A DNA stretch of 43,413 nucleotides from Treponema sp. (GTDB taxonomy: Bacteria; Spirochaetota; Spirochaetia; Treponematales; Breznakiellaceae), in the NCBI GenBank assembly GCA_009785215.1, contig WQWU01000017.1, positions 1-43,413 on the forward strand. Direction: 5' to 3'. The notes under the pieces were generated by a model. That model saw nothing but the letters and a program-made list of their open reading frames with translations. It had not been told where the DNA came from and ran no database searches. Shown piece after piece: positions 1 to 6,614 of the stretch; the stretch's first letter is position 1; each line of letters starts with the position of its first letter. A program made the position numbers and the translations under genes.

Positions 1-1
1 A

Positions 2-388
2 CATCAAAAAGTATTTGATGAGTGGGTTCATATATTTAACACAGTAAGACCGCATGAAGCGTTAGGAATGAAAGTACCTGCTGATGTGTATGTAAAATCA
101 AATCGCAAGTTTCCAGGAGAACATATAGAATTAAAATACGGCAAAGGTTTTATAACCAGATATGTAAATGACAGGGGCTATATTAATTATGATAACAAAC
201 GTATATTTATTGGTAATCCTTTTTCAGGATACCATGTCGGATTAAAAATATTCTATGATGCACCGATAGAAGTTTGGTTTTCAAATATGAAGTTAGGTAA
301 AATTAATCCTGACAATTGGTTAATAGAACCAGAGTTCAACAATGAAAATGTTATTTTCAAATCCGAAGAAGTGTTACCGATGTTATGA
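2..388 (+). CDS. Transposase C-terminus (IS481/IS3-like), 5' end off window
   Basis: The frame is open from base 2, so the gene begins outside the window. The visible part starts HQKVFDEWVHIFNTVRPHEA, which matches the end of the DDE integrase core of IS481/IS3-type transposases, where the catalytic Glu helix is followed by 'N..RPHEALG..TP...Y'. The roughly 100 residues after it resemble the small beta-barrel tail of these enzymes. An internal ATG at 68 only truncates this frame and is not the real start. The catalytic Asp residues would lie outside the window, so integrity cannot be judged. The family is fairly sure; IS481 versus IS3 is not. Confidence 0.8.
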   Translation, partial: HQKVFDEWVHIFNTVRPHEALGMKVPADVYVKSNRKFPGEHIELKYGKGFITRYVNDRGYINYDNKRIFIGNPFSGYHVGLKIFYDAPIEVWFSNMKLGKINPDNWLIEPEFNNENVIFKSEEVLPML

Positions 389-628
389 TACATAACCGTG
401 AACGATGTCATGAGGTCATACCTAATGCTGAATGCAAAATCTTAAAATGGTTGCCAGCGGGAGTGGGTAAATAGTATGCTTGTAAAACCAAAATAACTAA
501 ATATAAGCTCCCTGTTGCAAAATTTATGTTTTTTATATTATACATAAGAGTATTTTTTGGACACTCCCTTGCCAGCTAACCACTTGACTAATAAAATCAT
601 AATGAGTATATTCTATTATGGAGAGATT
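389..628 (+). other. Gene-free stretch downstream of the transposase, possible IS right end
   Basis: This 240-base AT-rich stretch lies between the transposase stop and the next small gene. I see no convincing ORF and could not define a terminal inverted repeat, because the other end of the element is outside the window. A frame open from 557 exists, but its only good ribosome binding site serves the ATG at 629. Confidence 0.3.
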
Positions 629-877
629 ATGCTAAAAAATTTAATCGAGAAAGGCGAAGTTTTCAAAAACTTTAAGTTTTCAGCAGATTTTTTGCCAGAT
701 TATATTGATAATCCAGATTATCAGAACTGGAAAAGAGGGGCACTAATGTTTTTGCAGGTAAATTACCCCAAAAATTCTCAAACAGAAGATTTTAATGCTT
801 TGCGGGATAGCGATAAATTCCATGATTATGAGACAATGATGGCAATTTTACGGGCATTTGAAGAATTTTCTAGTTAA
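629..877 (+). CDS. Hypothetical small protein (82 aa)
   Basis: The start is set at ATG 629 because GGAGAG (620-625) sits just upstream; the frame is open further upstream without a comparable site. The product is a small acidic soluble protein beginning MLKNLIEKGEVFKNFKFSAD, with aromatic-rich NPDYQNWKRGA in the middle. I see no signal peptide or membrane segment. It lies 18 bases before the GIY-YIG-like gene on the same strand, so the two probably form a pair. The family is not recognised. The 'YQ-W' pattern is reminiscent of short helical regions in abortive-infection-type proteins, but that is a weak impression. Its position between two transposase fragments suggests horizontal acquisition. 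Confidence 0.5.
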   Translation: MLKNLIEKGEVFKNFKFSADFLPDYIDNPDYQNWKRGALMFLQVNYPKNSQTEDFNALRDSDKFHDYETMMAILRAFEEFSS

Positions 878-895
878 TAATGTTGTGAGGTTTTG

Positions 896-1360
896 ATGGA
901 TTGTACGACTATTGAATGGAGTTCAACCGTTGTCCCATATTCTAATGTACAGGACAGTGGTAATGGTTATTTGGATAATAATGGTTTTTACATTATTTTA
1001 ACTGGAAAATATAGTTCCCAAATCAGAAAATATGTAGATATCAAGCTGCAATATATTGGCAAAGCTTATGCTCAATCTATAAGAGAGCGTGTTCAACAGG
1101 AGCATGATGCTTATATTAAGATAGACCAGTTTTTAAAGAAAAATTCTGGTTATTCTGCTCTTGTTAGACCAGGTATTATAATAGAGTTATCGCAACAAAG
1201 AGTAACACCTCAGATTGTTGATGACATTGAAGCATGCTTGATATTTTGTAATCAACCTCCTGCAAACACATTAAACAAAGATAAGTATTCAGGAAGAGAT
1301 ATTGCTATAATAAATACTGGTGGATATTACCCACTGGAAGAAATATCATGCAGCTCGTAA
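896..1360 (+). CDS. GIY-YIG-like nuclease-fold protein (154 aa)
   Basis: The start is ATG 896, with GTGAGG (885-890) as ribosome binding site; an in-frame TTG at 893 is too close to that site. The order of motifs fits the GIY-YIG fold. GFYIIL (about residues 30-35) stands for the first strand. YIGKAYAQSIRERV (53-66) stands for the 'YIG' strand plus the helix with the catalytic Arg. A His follows at 70. Near the C-terminus DIEACLIF.NQPPAN supplies the expected metal-binding Glu helix and following Asn, and NTGGYYPL ends the protein. No DNA-binding extension is present, so the target is unknown. Such standalone proteins occur in mobile and defence contexts, and this one sits between IS remnants. 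Fold assignment is moderately sure; activity is not shown. Confidence 0.65.
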   Translation: MDCTTIEWSSTVVPYSNVQDSGNGYLDNNGFYIILTGKYSSQIRKYVDIKLQYIGKAYAQSIRERVQQEHDAYIKIDQFLKKNSGYSALVRPGIIIELSQQRVTPQIVDDIEACLIFCNQPPANTLNKDKYSGRDIAIINTGGYYPLEEISCSS

Positions 1361-1485
1361 TAATGTAAAAAGCAAATAACGACACATAACACACGTGCTT
1401 GTTGCACAACTAAAAAACTATTGCAAATTAAAAAAGATTATTGTATAAAAAAGATATGCAAGGAAAAAAAGAAAGGTATCCTAAA

Positions 1486-1908
1486 ATGATGTATCAGGTT
1501 TATTTGGAAGATCTTGTTCTAGAAAACAATATATACAGGCAGATTGATAGAGAACTAGATCTAAAGTTTCAGTATAAAGCAAAAGAAAAATATTACGGCA
1601 CAGAAGGGCAAGAAAGTATGACTCCCTTCGGTCGTCGAGCGTAAGGAAATTATTGTAGACGCCGCTTGCGCGGCTTGTGCATAGACCCTGTAGTATACTT
1701 CAAAATATGCTTAGTAGGATATTTGAACAACATAAGCTCCGACCGAAAATTGATAGAATATTGCAGCGACAGTTTAGCAATCAGATTGTTCTTAAAATAC
1801 GATATAGATGAGCCACTCCCATGGCACAGCACAATCAGCTGCACCCGTCAGTTATATGGAGAAGAAGTGTTTTTGTCATTGTTTCGAAGACAATGTTTAA
1901 GGTATTGA
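1486..1908 (+). pseudogene. IS1182-like transposase remnant (N-terminal part, interrupted)
   Basis: The frame from ATG 1486 gives MMYQVYLEDLVLENNIYRQI and continues to TEGQES, the start of an IS1182-type transposase. The same frame resumes at 1681 with IDPVVYFKICLVGYL and runs through SDRKLIEYCSDSLAIRLFLK and PLPWHSTISCTRQLYGEE, all hallmarks of that N-terminal domain. Between them lie about 60 foreign bases (1621-1680) carrying a stop codon. After FLSLF, near 1890, the frame is lost and the catalytic DDE domain is absent. The element is therefore doubly dead: internally interrupted and truncated at the 3' end. The next gene's promoter begins only bases after the break. Confidence 0.75.
1621..1680. 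repeat. About 60-bp insertion with GC hairpin inside the IS1182-like remnant
   Basis: Exactly 60 bases separate two parts of the transposase that should be contiguous, and both flanks stay in the same reading frame. The insert is more GC-rich than its surroundings and carries the hairpin GCCGC-TTGC-GCGGC at 1661-1674. The 11-mer CGCCGCTTGCG (1660-1670) also occurs in pfkB at 5749-5759. It may be a small palindromic mobile element. The exact insertion boundaries could shift by a few bases. Confidence 0.45.
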
Positions 1909-1933
1909 CTATATTTAATAATAATTGTATAAA
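1905..1933 (+). promoter_or_regulatory. Sigma-70-type promoter for the repeat protein gene
   Basis: TTGACT (1905-1910), a 17-base spacer and TATAAA (1928-1933) lie about 35 bases upstream of ATG 1970. The -35 box overlaps the ruined 3' end of the IS1182-like remnant, so the promoter lies at the element boundary. Confidence 0.6.
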
Positions 1934-1969
1934 TACATAGTAAAATACTAAAGAATTATGGAGGAGCAA

Positions 1970-3976
1970 ATGAACAAGGGATTTATATTCAATAAAATGT
2001 GGGCAATAATTATCTTCATTATCATTAGTTCATCAGCTTTCAATACGTGCAAAATGGGCGATGGAACAAACGGTTCGGACAACGAAGATCCGGATTTTTA
2101 TATAGTAAACATCAGCAAGGAAGCAGACTGGGATTATCTGGTTTTTTGGACGGATGGAACCAGCATTTTTTACAATGTGGATGAATCCGGAGAAATACCC
2201 ACCCGTATGTTTTTCAAACCAGATAAAGATTCCGATGACGGGCTTGTCTATATGTTTCATGAAAACGGCTTTCCGGCTTTAATAATCCATGACGAGCATA
2301 TAATATATTTAGATAACTTCGGCGGCACTTATTTAGACATAGCAGAAATTAATCCTGACGGTACCATTGTGTATCATTTTGATATAGATACAAAAATAAA
2401 CTGGGAAGATACTATTGAAATACTGAACAACTTGTCTGTCAGAAACTTTGCCAGCCGTTCTGCGCGGGAAACTTCGTTGCAAAATGCTGCAAGCGATAAC
2501 GTTGGTAAATCTTTTAGTCTTATTCGTTGGGCTGTAGAAACTGGTCCAGCTGTCAAAGAGGCAATTACATCGCCTTTTAAGAGTCTCTTTAAAACTGTTG
2601 GCAATTGGGTGGGCGGCGAGGTGTTGGACAGCGATACGAAAGAAACAATTGACATAGTAATAACTTGTTTAGGAGGTCCTTTATCTGCTGGTCTCCTTGT
2701 GGCAGAGACCACATGGGATGCATCATCTGGTATGGTAAATCATCATGCAAATAATATAAATATAGCAGCTGCAGAAGCGGGATTGTTTGAAAGGTTTGAA
2801 GAACAGGAAATCACTTCAACAAGACCGCCAGAAAGTAAAATAAAAGAAAAAGAATTTTATGGCGTAGTCACTTATTCCCCAAAGGAAGATGTTTTCTTAG
2901 GTACAGAATTGACAGCAACATACAAGGGAGTAGTTTTAGGTATTACCTTTGTTAAACCTACATTCCAATGGTACAACTACATTGAAAAAGTCGGGACTGC
3001 ATCTGATGCAAATCCAAATAAATTTACACCGACAGAAGTTGGAAGTTATAATGTAGAATTAAGTAAACCAGGATACAAAACCAGAAAGTTTTACGGTGGT
3101 CCCAGAGTACTCTCAAGCGGAAACTGGTCAACTTCTGAGGTGTATGCGGCTGGCAGAGAAGAAAATGACGCTGTACTATGGACAAACGGCGTACGCTCAG
3201 TCCTTCCTAAAACCGGCAGCTCTGCGGTAGCATATTTAGTTTATGTGTCAGACGAAACAGTATACGTAGTTGGCAGAGATGGAAATGACGCTGTATTATG
3301 GACAAACGGTGTTCGCTCAATTCTTCCCAAGACCGGCAGCTCTGCGGTTGCATTGTCTGTTTATGTATCCGGCGGTACAGTATATGCAACCGGCCAGGAT
3401 GGAAATGACGCTGTATTATGGACAAACGGTGTACGTTCAGTTCTTCCCAGAACCAGCAGCTCTGCATATGGATATTCGCTTTATATTTCTGGCGGCTCAG
3501 TGTATGTTATTGGTCCTGATGGAAATGATGCCGTGTTATGGACAAACGGTGTTCGCTCAGTTCTTCCCAAAACCGGCAGCACAGCTTTGGCAAGATTGGT
3601 TTATATTTCTGGCGGCATAGTATATGTAGTTGGCACAGATGGAAATGATGCAGTGTTATGGACAAACGGAGTTCGCTCAGTTCTTCCCAAAACCGGCATC
3701 TCTGCAACAGCATGGTCAGTTTATACATCTGACGACACAGTGTATGTATCCGGCACTAATGGAGATGATGCCGTATTATGGACAAACGGCGTACGCTCAG
3801 TTCTTCCTAAAACCAGAACTTCTGCTAATGCATATTCTGTATATGTTTCCGGCGGTACAGTATATATTGCTGGCTCTGATGGGAATGATGCAGTAATATG
3901 GGCAAATGGTGAATCTTTAGTTCTTCCCAAAACCGGCGGTTTAGCTTATGTAAATTCTGTTTTTGTGGTGGATTAG
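1970..3976 (+). CDS. Exported protein with C-terminal seven-fold 40-residue repeats (668 aa)
   Basis: ATG 1970 is chosen because GGAGG (1960-1964) precedes it by five bases; ATG 1958 overlaps that site. Residues 1-27 form a signal sequence (AIIIFIIISSSAFNTC). A Cys follows, but Thr at -1 is unusual for a lipobox, so lipidation is uncertain. Residues about 30-150 have acidic, strand-rich character; a Gly/Ala-rich patch near 240-265 could be membrane-associating. About 300-385 looks like an Ig-like beta domain (PTFQWYNYIEK...GSYNVEL). From about residue 391 to the end there are seven units of the form NDAVLWTNGVRSVLPKTG followed by VYVSGGTVYV.G.DG, one per 40 residues. Seven such units suggest a beta-propeller-like adhesin or binding module. 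The family is not recognised. Confidence 0.8.
   Translation: MNKGFIFNKMWAIIIFIIISSSAFNTCKMGDGTNGSDNEDPDFYIVNISKEADWDYLVFWTDGTSIFYNVDESGEIPTRMFFKPDKDSDDGLVYMFHENGFPALIIHDEHIIYLDNFGGTYLDIAEINPDGTIVYHFDIDTKINWEDTIEILNNLSVRNFASRSARETSLQNAASDNVGKSFSLIRWAVETGPAVKEAITSPFKSLFKTVGNWVGGEVLDSDTKETIDIVITCLGGPLSAGLLVAETTWDASSGMVNHHANNINIAAAEAGLFERFEEQEITSTRPPESKIKEKEFYGVVTYSPKEDVFLGTELTATYKGVVLGITFVKPTFQWYNYIEKVGTASDANPNKFTPTEVGSYNVELSKPGYKTRKFYGGPRVLSSGNWSTSEVYAAGREENDAVLWTNGVRSVLPKTGSSAVAYLVYVSDETVYVVGRDGNDAVLWTNGVRSILPKTGSSAVALSVYVSGGTVYATGQDGNDAVLWTNGVRSVLPRTSSSAYGYSLYISGGSVYVIGPDGNDAVLWTNGVRSVLPKTGSTALARLVYISGGIVYVVGTDGNDAVLWTNGVRSVLPKTGISATAWSVYTSDDTVYVSGTNGDDAVLWTNGVRSVLPKTRTSANAYSVYVSGGTVYIAGSDGNDAVIWANGESLVLPKTGGLAYVNSVFVVD
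3141..3972 (+). repeat. 120-bp tandem repeat, seven copies, inside the CDS
   Basis: Recognisable GACAAACGG..GT.CG.TC segments begin at 3181, 3301, 3421, 3541, 3661 and 3781, with a diverged last copy at 3901. The spacing is exactly 120 bp and no indels are visible. Copies are highly similar at DNA level, with differences concentrated between the LPKTG and YVSGG segments. Copy number could vary between strains by recombination. Confidence 0.9.
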
Positions 3977-4203
3977 AGAGAACGATGTAGCCAATGACGA
4001 TATAATTTCTGATACATTTTTTTAGTGCTAGTTAATTGGTTACATATGTGAATGGAAATAATTACTTAAAATTGTAGTGCATAAATAAAAGCGGCACGGC
4101 ATATAACGAAGTTGAAAAAAGATAATGGTTATTGATAAATGATATGTATATTTATCTTTTCTGCCAATCATGTTTTTATAATTGATAATGTATACATCCA
4201 CAT
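3977..4203. other. AT-rich gene-free stretch
   Basis: Between the repeat-protein stop and the hairpin element I see no credible ORF, RNA gene or clear terminator. It forms the left part of a 546-bp intergenic region; the rest is covered by the palindromic element and the promoter of the CAP-domain gene. Confidence 0.4.
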
Positions 4204-4336
4204 CGTACAGGCGCTCACGGCAGCGGGATCAGAAAAAACATCTTACGAAATTCCTCGCTGAAGAGACTTCGAAGAAGGCTCGTAAGCGAATTCCTGAGTG
4301 GTTTTTTCTGATCCCGCTGTCGTGAGTGCCTGTACG
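4204..4336. repeat. Large inverted repeat (36-nt arms)
   Basis: Left arm 4204-4239 (begins CGTACAGGCGCTCACGG) is the reverse complement of 4301-4336 (ends GTGCCTGTACG), matching at 34 of 36 positions by eye. Within the 61-base loop, CTTACGA (4242-4248) pairs with TCGTAAG (4280-4286), extending the structure. It has no ORF of its own. It could be a dispersed palindromic element, a long hairpin RNA or a terminator. Confidence 0.85.
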
Positions 4337-4465
4337 GAGAGCGAGTTAAGTTTATCACTTTTAACGCACTCCTGAGCCCGCTGCCGTGAGCGCCTGTACG
4401 GAGAGCGAGTTAAGTTTATCATTTTATAACGCACTCCTGAGCCCGCTGCCGTGAGCGCCTGTACG
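4337..4465. repeat. Two tandem 64/65-bp repeat units adjoining the palindrome
   Basis: Units 4337-4400 and 4401-4465 are nearly identical. Both begin GAGAGCGAGTTAAGTTTATC and end CCGCTGCCGTGAGCGCCTGTACG, the last part being the same sequence as the outer arm of the neighbouring palindrome. Each unit has internal imperfect dyad symmetry (GAGCGAGTTAA against TTAACGCACTC). Confidence 0.85.
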
Positions 4466-4474
4466 AGCGGTATC

Positions 4475-4503
4475 TTGAAAATATCATATTAAAATGATAT
4501 TTT
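4475..4503 (+). promoter_or_regulatory. Promoter with overlapping palindrome before the CAP-domain gene
   Basis: TTGAAA (4475-4480), 17 bases and TATTTT (4498-4503) form a plausible promoter. A perfect 10-bp inverted repeat, AAAATATCAT (4478-4487) and ATGATATTTT (4494-4503), covers it almost exactly. This is the geometry of a repressor operator, but it could also be a fortuitous AT-rich hairpin. Confidence 0.45.
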
Positions 4504-4522
4504 ATTATTAAAGGAGTTTTAA

Positions 4523-5194
4523 ATGAAAAAGTTTGTAATCGTGGTAATCGGATTGGTTTTGGCGATTAATGCCTTTGCTCAAACACCAGATTGGGATTTA
4601 AATTTATTGGATACAGCCAGAAATGTGGATTATCTTACGGAAGAAGAAAAAAATGTCGTATTAGAGTTAAATATGGCAAGAAATAACCCTGCAAAATACG
4701 CAGAGATGTATATAGTACCTAGGCTTGAATGGTTCATAGACGATGATCGTTATCGAGTACCAGGTTCGACTACGACCACAAGAACAAATCATACGAACAC
4801 CAGACCCGCTGTTATAAGCGCGATTGATATAATGTCGCGGCTACCGGCAGGTCTGGTGCCTTTAACGCCTTCACGGGGAATGTCTTTAGCCGCGAGAGAT
4901 CATACTTTGGATATTGGTCCAAAAGGTCTTCAGGGGCATACGGGCAGCGATAGAAGTTCAGATAGTCAACGTTTGGCTCGTTATGGCAGACGAATCGGCG
5001 GAGGCGGAGAGACGCTCAGTTATGGTCGAGATACAGCAAGAGAAGTTGTAATACAGCTTCTGCAAAGTACAGGTCATAGGAATATAATTATGAACGGCTC
5101 TTACCGGTATACCGGTCTTTCAATGGGCATTCATTCCGTATGGAAAAATATGTGCACAATCAAGTTCGCTGGTAACTTTACTGACTTCCAGTAA
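4523..5194 (+). CDS. Exported CAP/SCP-domain protein (223 aa)
   Basis: The start has AAAGGAG about 7 bases upstream. Residues 1-20 are a classical signal peptide ending AFAQ, with no lipobox, so the product is probably periplasmic or secreted. The rest fits the CAP superfamily (cysteine-rich secretory proteins, antigen 5, PR-1). LELNMARNNPAKYAEMYI is the N-terminal helix. SRGMSLAARDHTLDIG with GLQGHTGSDRSS holds the conserved His region. HRNIIMNGSYRYTGLSMGIH holds the second His and the glycine strand. Bacterial members lack a single known activity; lipid binding and peptidase roles have been proposed. It stands alone behind the repeat element. Confidence 0.85.
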   Translation: MKKFVIVVIGLVLAINAFAQTPDWDLNLLDTARNVDYLTEEEKNVVLELNMARNNPAKYAEMYIVPRLEWFIDDDRYRVPGSTTTTRTNHTNTRPAVISAIDIMSRLPAGLVPLTPSRGMSLAARDHTLDIGPKGLQGHTGSDRSSDSQRLARYGRRIGGGGETLSYGRDTAREVVIQLLQSTGHRNIIMNGSYRYTGLSMGIHSVWKNMCTIKFAGNFTDFQ

Positions 5195-5232
5195 ATAACA
5201 ACTGCAGCATGCCTGAACATGTCATAAAAACA

Positions 5233-5287
5233 AGAGTCGCCAGATAAAGACTTTTTTTAAGCAAAAAGATCGCTATCTGGCGACTCT
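5233..5287. terminator. 14-bp perfect hairpin with 27-nt loop
   Basis: AGAGTCGCCAGATA (5233-5246) and TATCTGGCGACTCT (5274-5287) are exact reverse complements. It lies between the CAP-domain gene (plus) and the 28-aa ORF (minus) and could end both transcripts. The loop itself holds a run of seven T and a short A run. The T-rich stretch after the stem on the minus strand is modest, so the terminator role is likely but not certain. Confidence 0.55.
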
Positions 5288-5313
5288 GCAGAAATGCAAA
5301 AAACAGCAATCTG

Positions 5314-5400
5314 CTAGCGTTTTCTTATTTGTCTACCTAATATAAAAAGACAAATGCTAATTAATACTAATGCAATACCTACAATAAGCTGGAAAAACAT
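5314..5400 (-). CDS. 28-aa single-span membrane peptide
   Basis: The ORF starts ATG at 5400 and ends TAG at 5314. It encodes a short hydrophobic helix (MFFQLIVGIALVLISICLFI) followed by a basic tail, GRQIRKR, the usual form of a one-pass membrane peptide with positive-inside topology. AAGGAGG lies six bases upstream of the start, one of the best ribosome binding sites in the window, and a near-consensus promoter lies just beyond it. A strong hairpin downstream completes a compact transcript of about 190 nt. It could be a type I toxin-like peptide or a small regulator of a membrane complex. Homology is unknown, and the gene is short enough to be missed by standard callers. Confidence 0.65.
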   Translation of the reverse strand: MFFQLIVGIALVLISICLFILGRQIRKR

Positions 5401-5427
5401 ATAACCTCCTTCACTATCCTCTTATCC

Positions 5428-5456
5428 ATAATAAGAATAAAATTGTCTAGAGTCAA
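5428..5456 (-). promoter_or_regulatory. Near-consensus sigma-70 promoter for the 28-aa ORF
   Basis: On the minus strand TTGACT (5456-5451), exactly 17 bases and TATTAT (5433-5428) match the consensus at 5 of 6 positions in each box. The predicted start, near 5421, leaves a leader of about 20 nt that is mostly ribosome binding site. Confidence 0.7.
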
Positions 5457-5521
5457 TTTAAAAAACAAAATATTATTTCATTGTCTTTAACGTTTGAAAA
5501 CCCTTGTAATATGCGCAAATT

Positions 5522-6484
5522 TCAGCAAATCACCCCCGGCTTCACGAGCCCGGCGTTTAGAGTGCCGCAGCGTATTCCTTCATTGATTGCTTCGTGAAAG
5601 CTGCTGCCGTCTTGCAATGCTGCGGCTAGTCCTGCTGTGAATGCGTCTCCGCAGCCGGTGGTGTTGACGGCTTTTACGGGGTTAACGGTAACTTCAAAAT
5701 AGTTTTCGCTGTCTGCATTTGCAGGGTGGACACTTACACCGCTTGCAGCGCCGCTTGCGGCGCCGCAAGCGGCAAGAATCTTCCGGCTGCCGTCGGTTAG
5801 AACGATGCGGCATTTGTGTTTGCGCGCCAAGTCAATGAGCATCTCCTTGTTTGGGCTGGTTTTAAATGTTTCGGTAAACTCATCAAGGTTTGGTTTTATA
5901 ATATCCGGTTCGTACTTTAAACATTCGAGCAAATCTTTGCCTTTTATATCGAGAATAATACGCAGTCCCTTTTCTTTTGCTTTGCGTACCATGATTGGAA
6001 TTACGTTATCGGAAAATCCGGCTGCTTTTGTGCCGGAGATAATTAGGGAGTGTGGAATAGGGTGTGGTTTTTCGAGATTAAGAAGAACATCGAACTTTTC
6101 TAACAGGCGTTGTTCGGTTCCTGCGGCAACAGGTCGTGATTCTTCGACGAGCTCTGTTGTATAGCCGTCGTTTTCGGTTAGCACCGTGTAACAAAAACGG
6201 ATTTGGGATGCCTGACCGGAGGTTAGGCACTTGCTCTCTACCCACTCTACAGAGAGCCCGTCCTGTTCACAAAGCGAAAGAAAAAGCGGCATTGTTTCCC
6301 CGCCAAGCTGCGTGAGGTGCATCGCTTTTTTACCAAGCTGCGTAAGCACACGCGTAACGTTAATGCCTTTGCCGCTGGCATCAAGCCGGTGAGTTGCAGT
6401 GCGATTAACGGCACCGGGTATCACCGAGGGAAAGCAAAGTGTTTTTTGAAGTGTGGGATTAAGACAGACGGTTAAAAAAGCCAT
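5522..6484 (-). CDS. PfkB-family sugar kinase, 1-phosphofructokinase-like (320 aa)
   Basis: The N-terminus MAFLTVCLNPTLQKTLCF matches the hexose-phosphate kinase branch (FruK, LacC), where 'T.NPa.D' opens the domain. DASGKGINVTRVLTQLG is the substrate-binding signature. DIIKPNLDEF and NTTGCGDAFTAGLAAAL supply the ATP site, with the catalytic Asp in GCGDAF. Length and motif order are normal. It probably phosphorylates a fructose- or tagatose-phosphate in the cytoplasm; no PTS gene is adjacent to fix the substrate. An Ala-Ser-Gly doublet (GAASGAASG) is encoded by a perfect DNA palindrome, which looks like a recent small in-frame insertion. No strong ribosome binding site precedes the start. Confidence 0.85.
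   Translation of the reverse strand: MAFLTVCLNPTLQKTLCFPSVIPGAVNRTATHRLDASGKGINVTRVLTQLGKKAMHLTQLGGETMPLFLSLCEQDGLSVEWVESKCLTSGQASQIRFCYTVLTENDGYTTELVEESRPVAAGTEQRLLEKFDVLLNLEKPHPIPHSLIISGTKAAGFSDNVIPIMVRKAKEKGLRIILDIKGKDLLECLKYEPDIIKPNLDEFTETFKTSPNKEMLIDLARKHKCRIVLTDGSRKILAACGAASGAASGVSVHPANADSENYFEVTVNPVKAVNTTGCGDAFTAGLAAALQDGSSFHEAINEGIRCGTLNAGLVKPGVIC
5750..5773. repeat. 24-nt perfect palindrome inside the pfkB-like gene
   Basis: GCCGCTTGCGGC (5750-5761) is followed directly by its exact reverse complement (5762-5773). It encodes part of an AASG duplication in a loop region. It shares an 11-mer with the insert in the IS1182-like remnant. Confidence 0.8.
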
Positions 6485-6503
6485 AAAATTAATTCATTTT
6501 TAA

Positions 6504-6600
6504 CCACGAACTACTCAAACCGGCACTTCGATAAATGTATCTTCGATTACGGACGGCAGGTTCGTGAAGGTACCGCAGGTACCGTTCGTGTGGTTCGTGG
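6504..6600. repeat. Degenerate TTCGTG-rich inverted repeat between glyQS and pfkB
   Basis: CCACGAAC (6504-6511) pairs with GTTCGTGG (6593-6600), and further GTTCGTG copies lie at about 6570 and 6585, next to a doubled GGTACC. This resembles the dispersed 'CCACGAAC' intergenic repeats known from several bacterial genomes. It may form an RNA hairpin between the two minus-strand genes. Confidence 0.45.
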
Positions 6601-6614
6601 CAGACTCCTCCGAA

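Noticed and set aside
557-628. Extended N-terminus of the 82-aa protein
   Set aside because: The frame is open, but the ribosome binding site and a normal start favour ATG 629; the extension reads like non-coding sequence.
1361-1440. Integron attC site (short AACACACGT-type motif near the small genes)
   Set aside because: I could not find paired RYYYAAC/GTTRRRY cores with the right spacing, nor an integrase.
3207-3930. Several overlapping ORFs on both strands across the 120-bp repeats
   Set aside because: They are frame shadows of the repeats: every frame stays open because the unit length is a multiple of three.
4204-4465. CRISPR-like array
   Set aside because: There are only two adjoining units of 64-65 bp, with no unique spacers, and the third related element is inverted; no cas genes are present.
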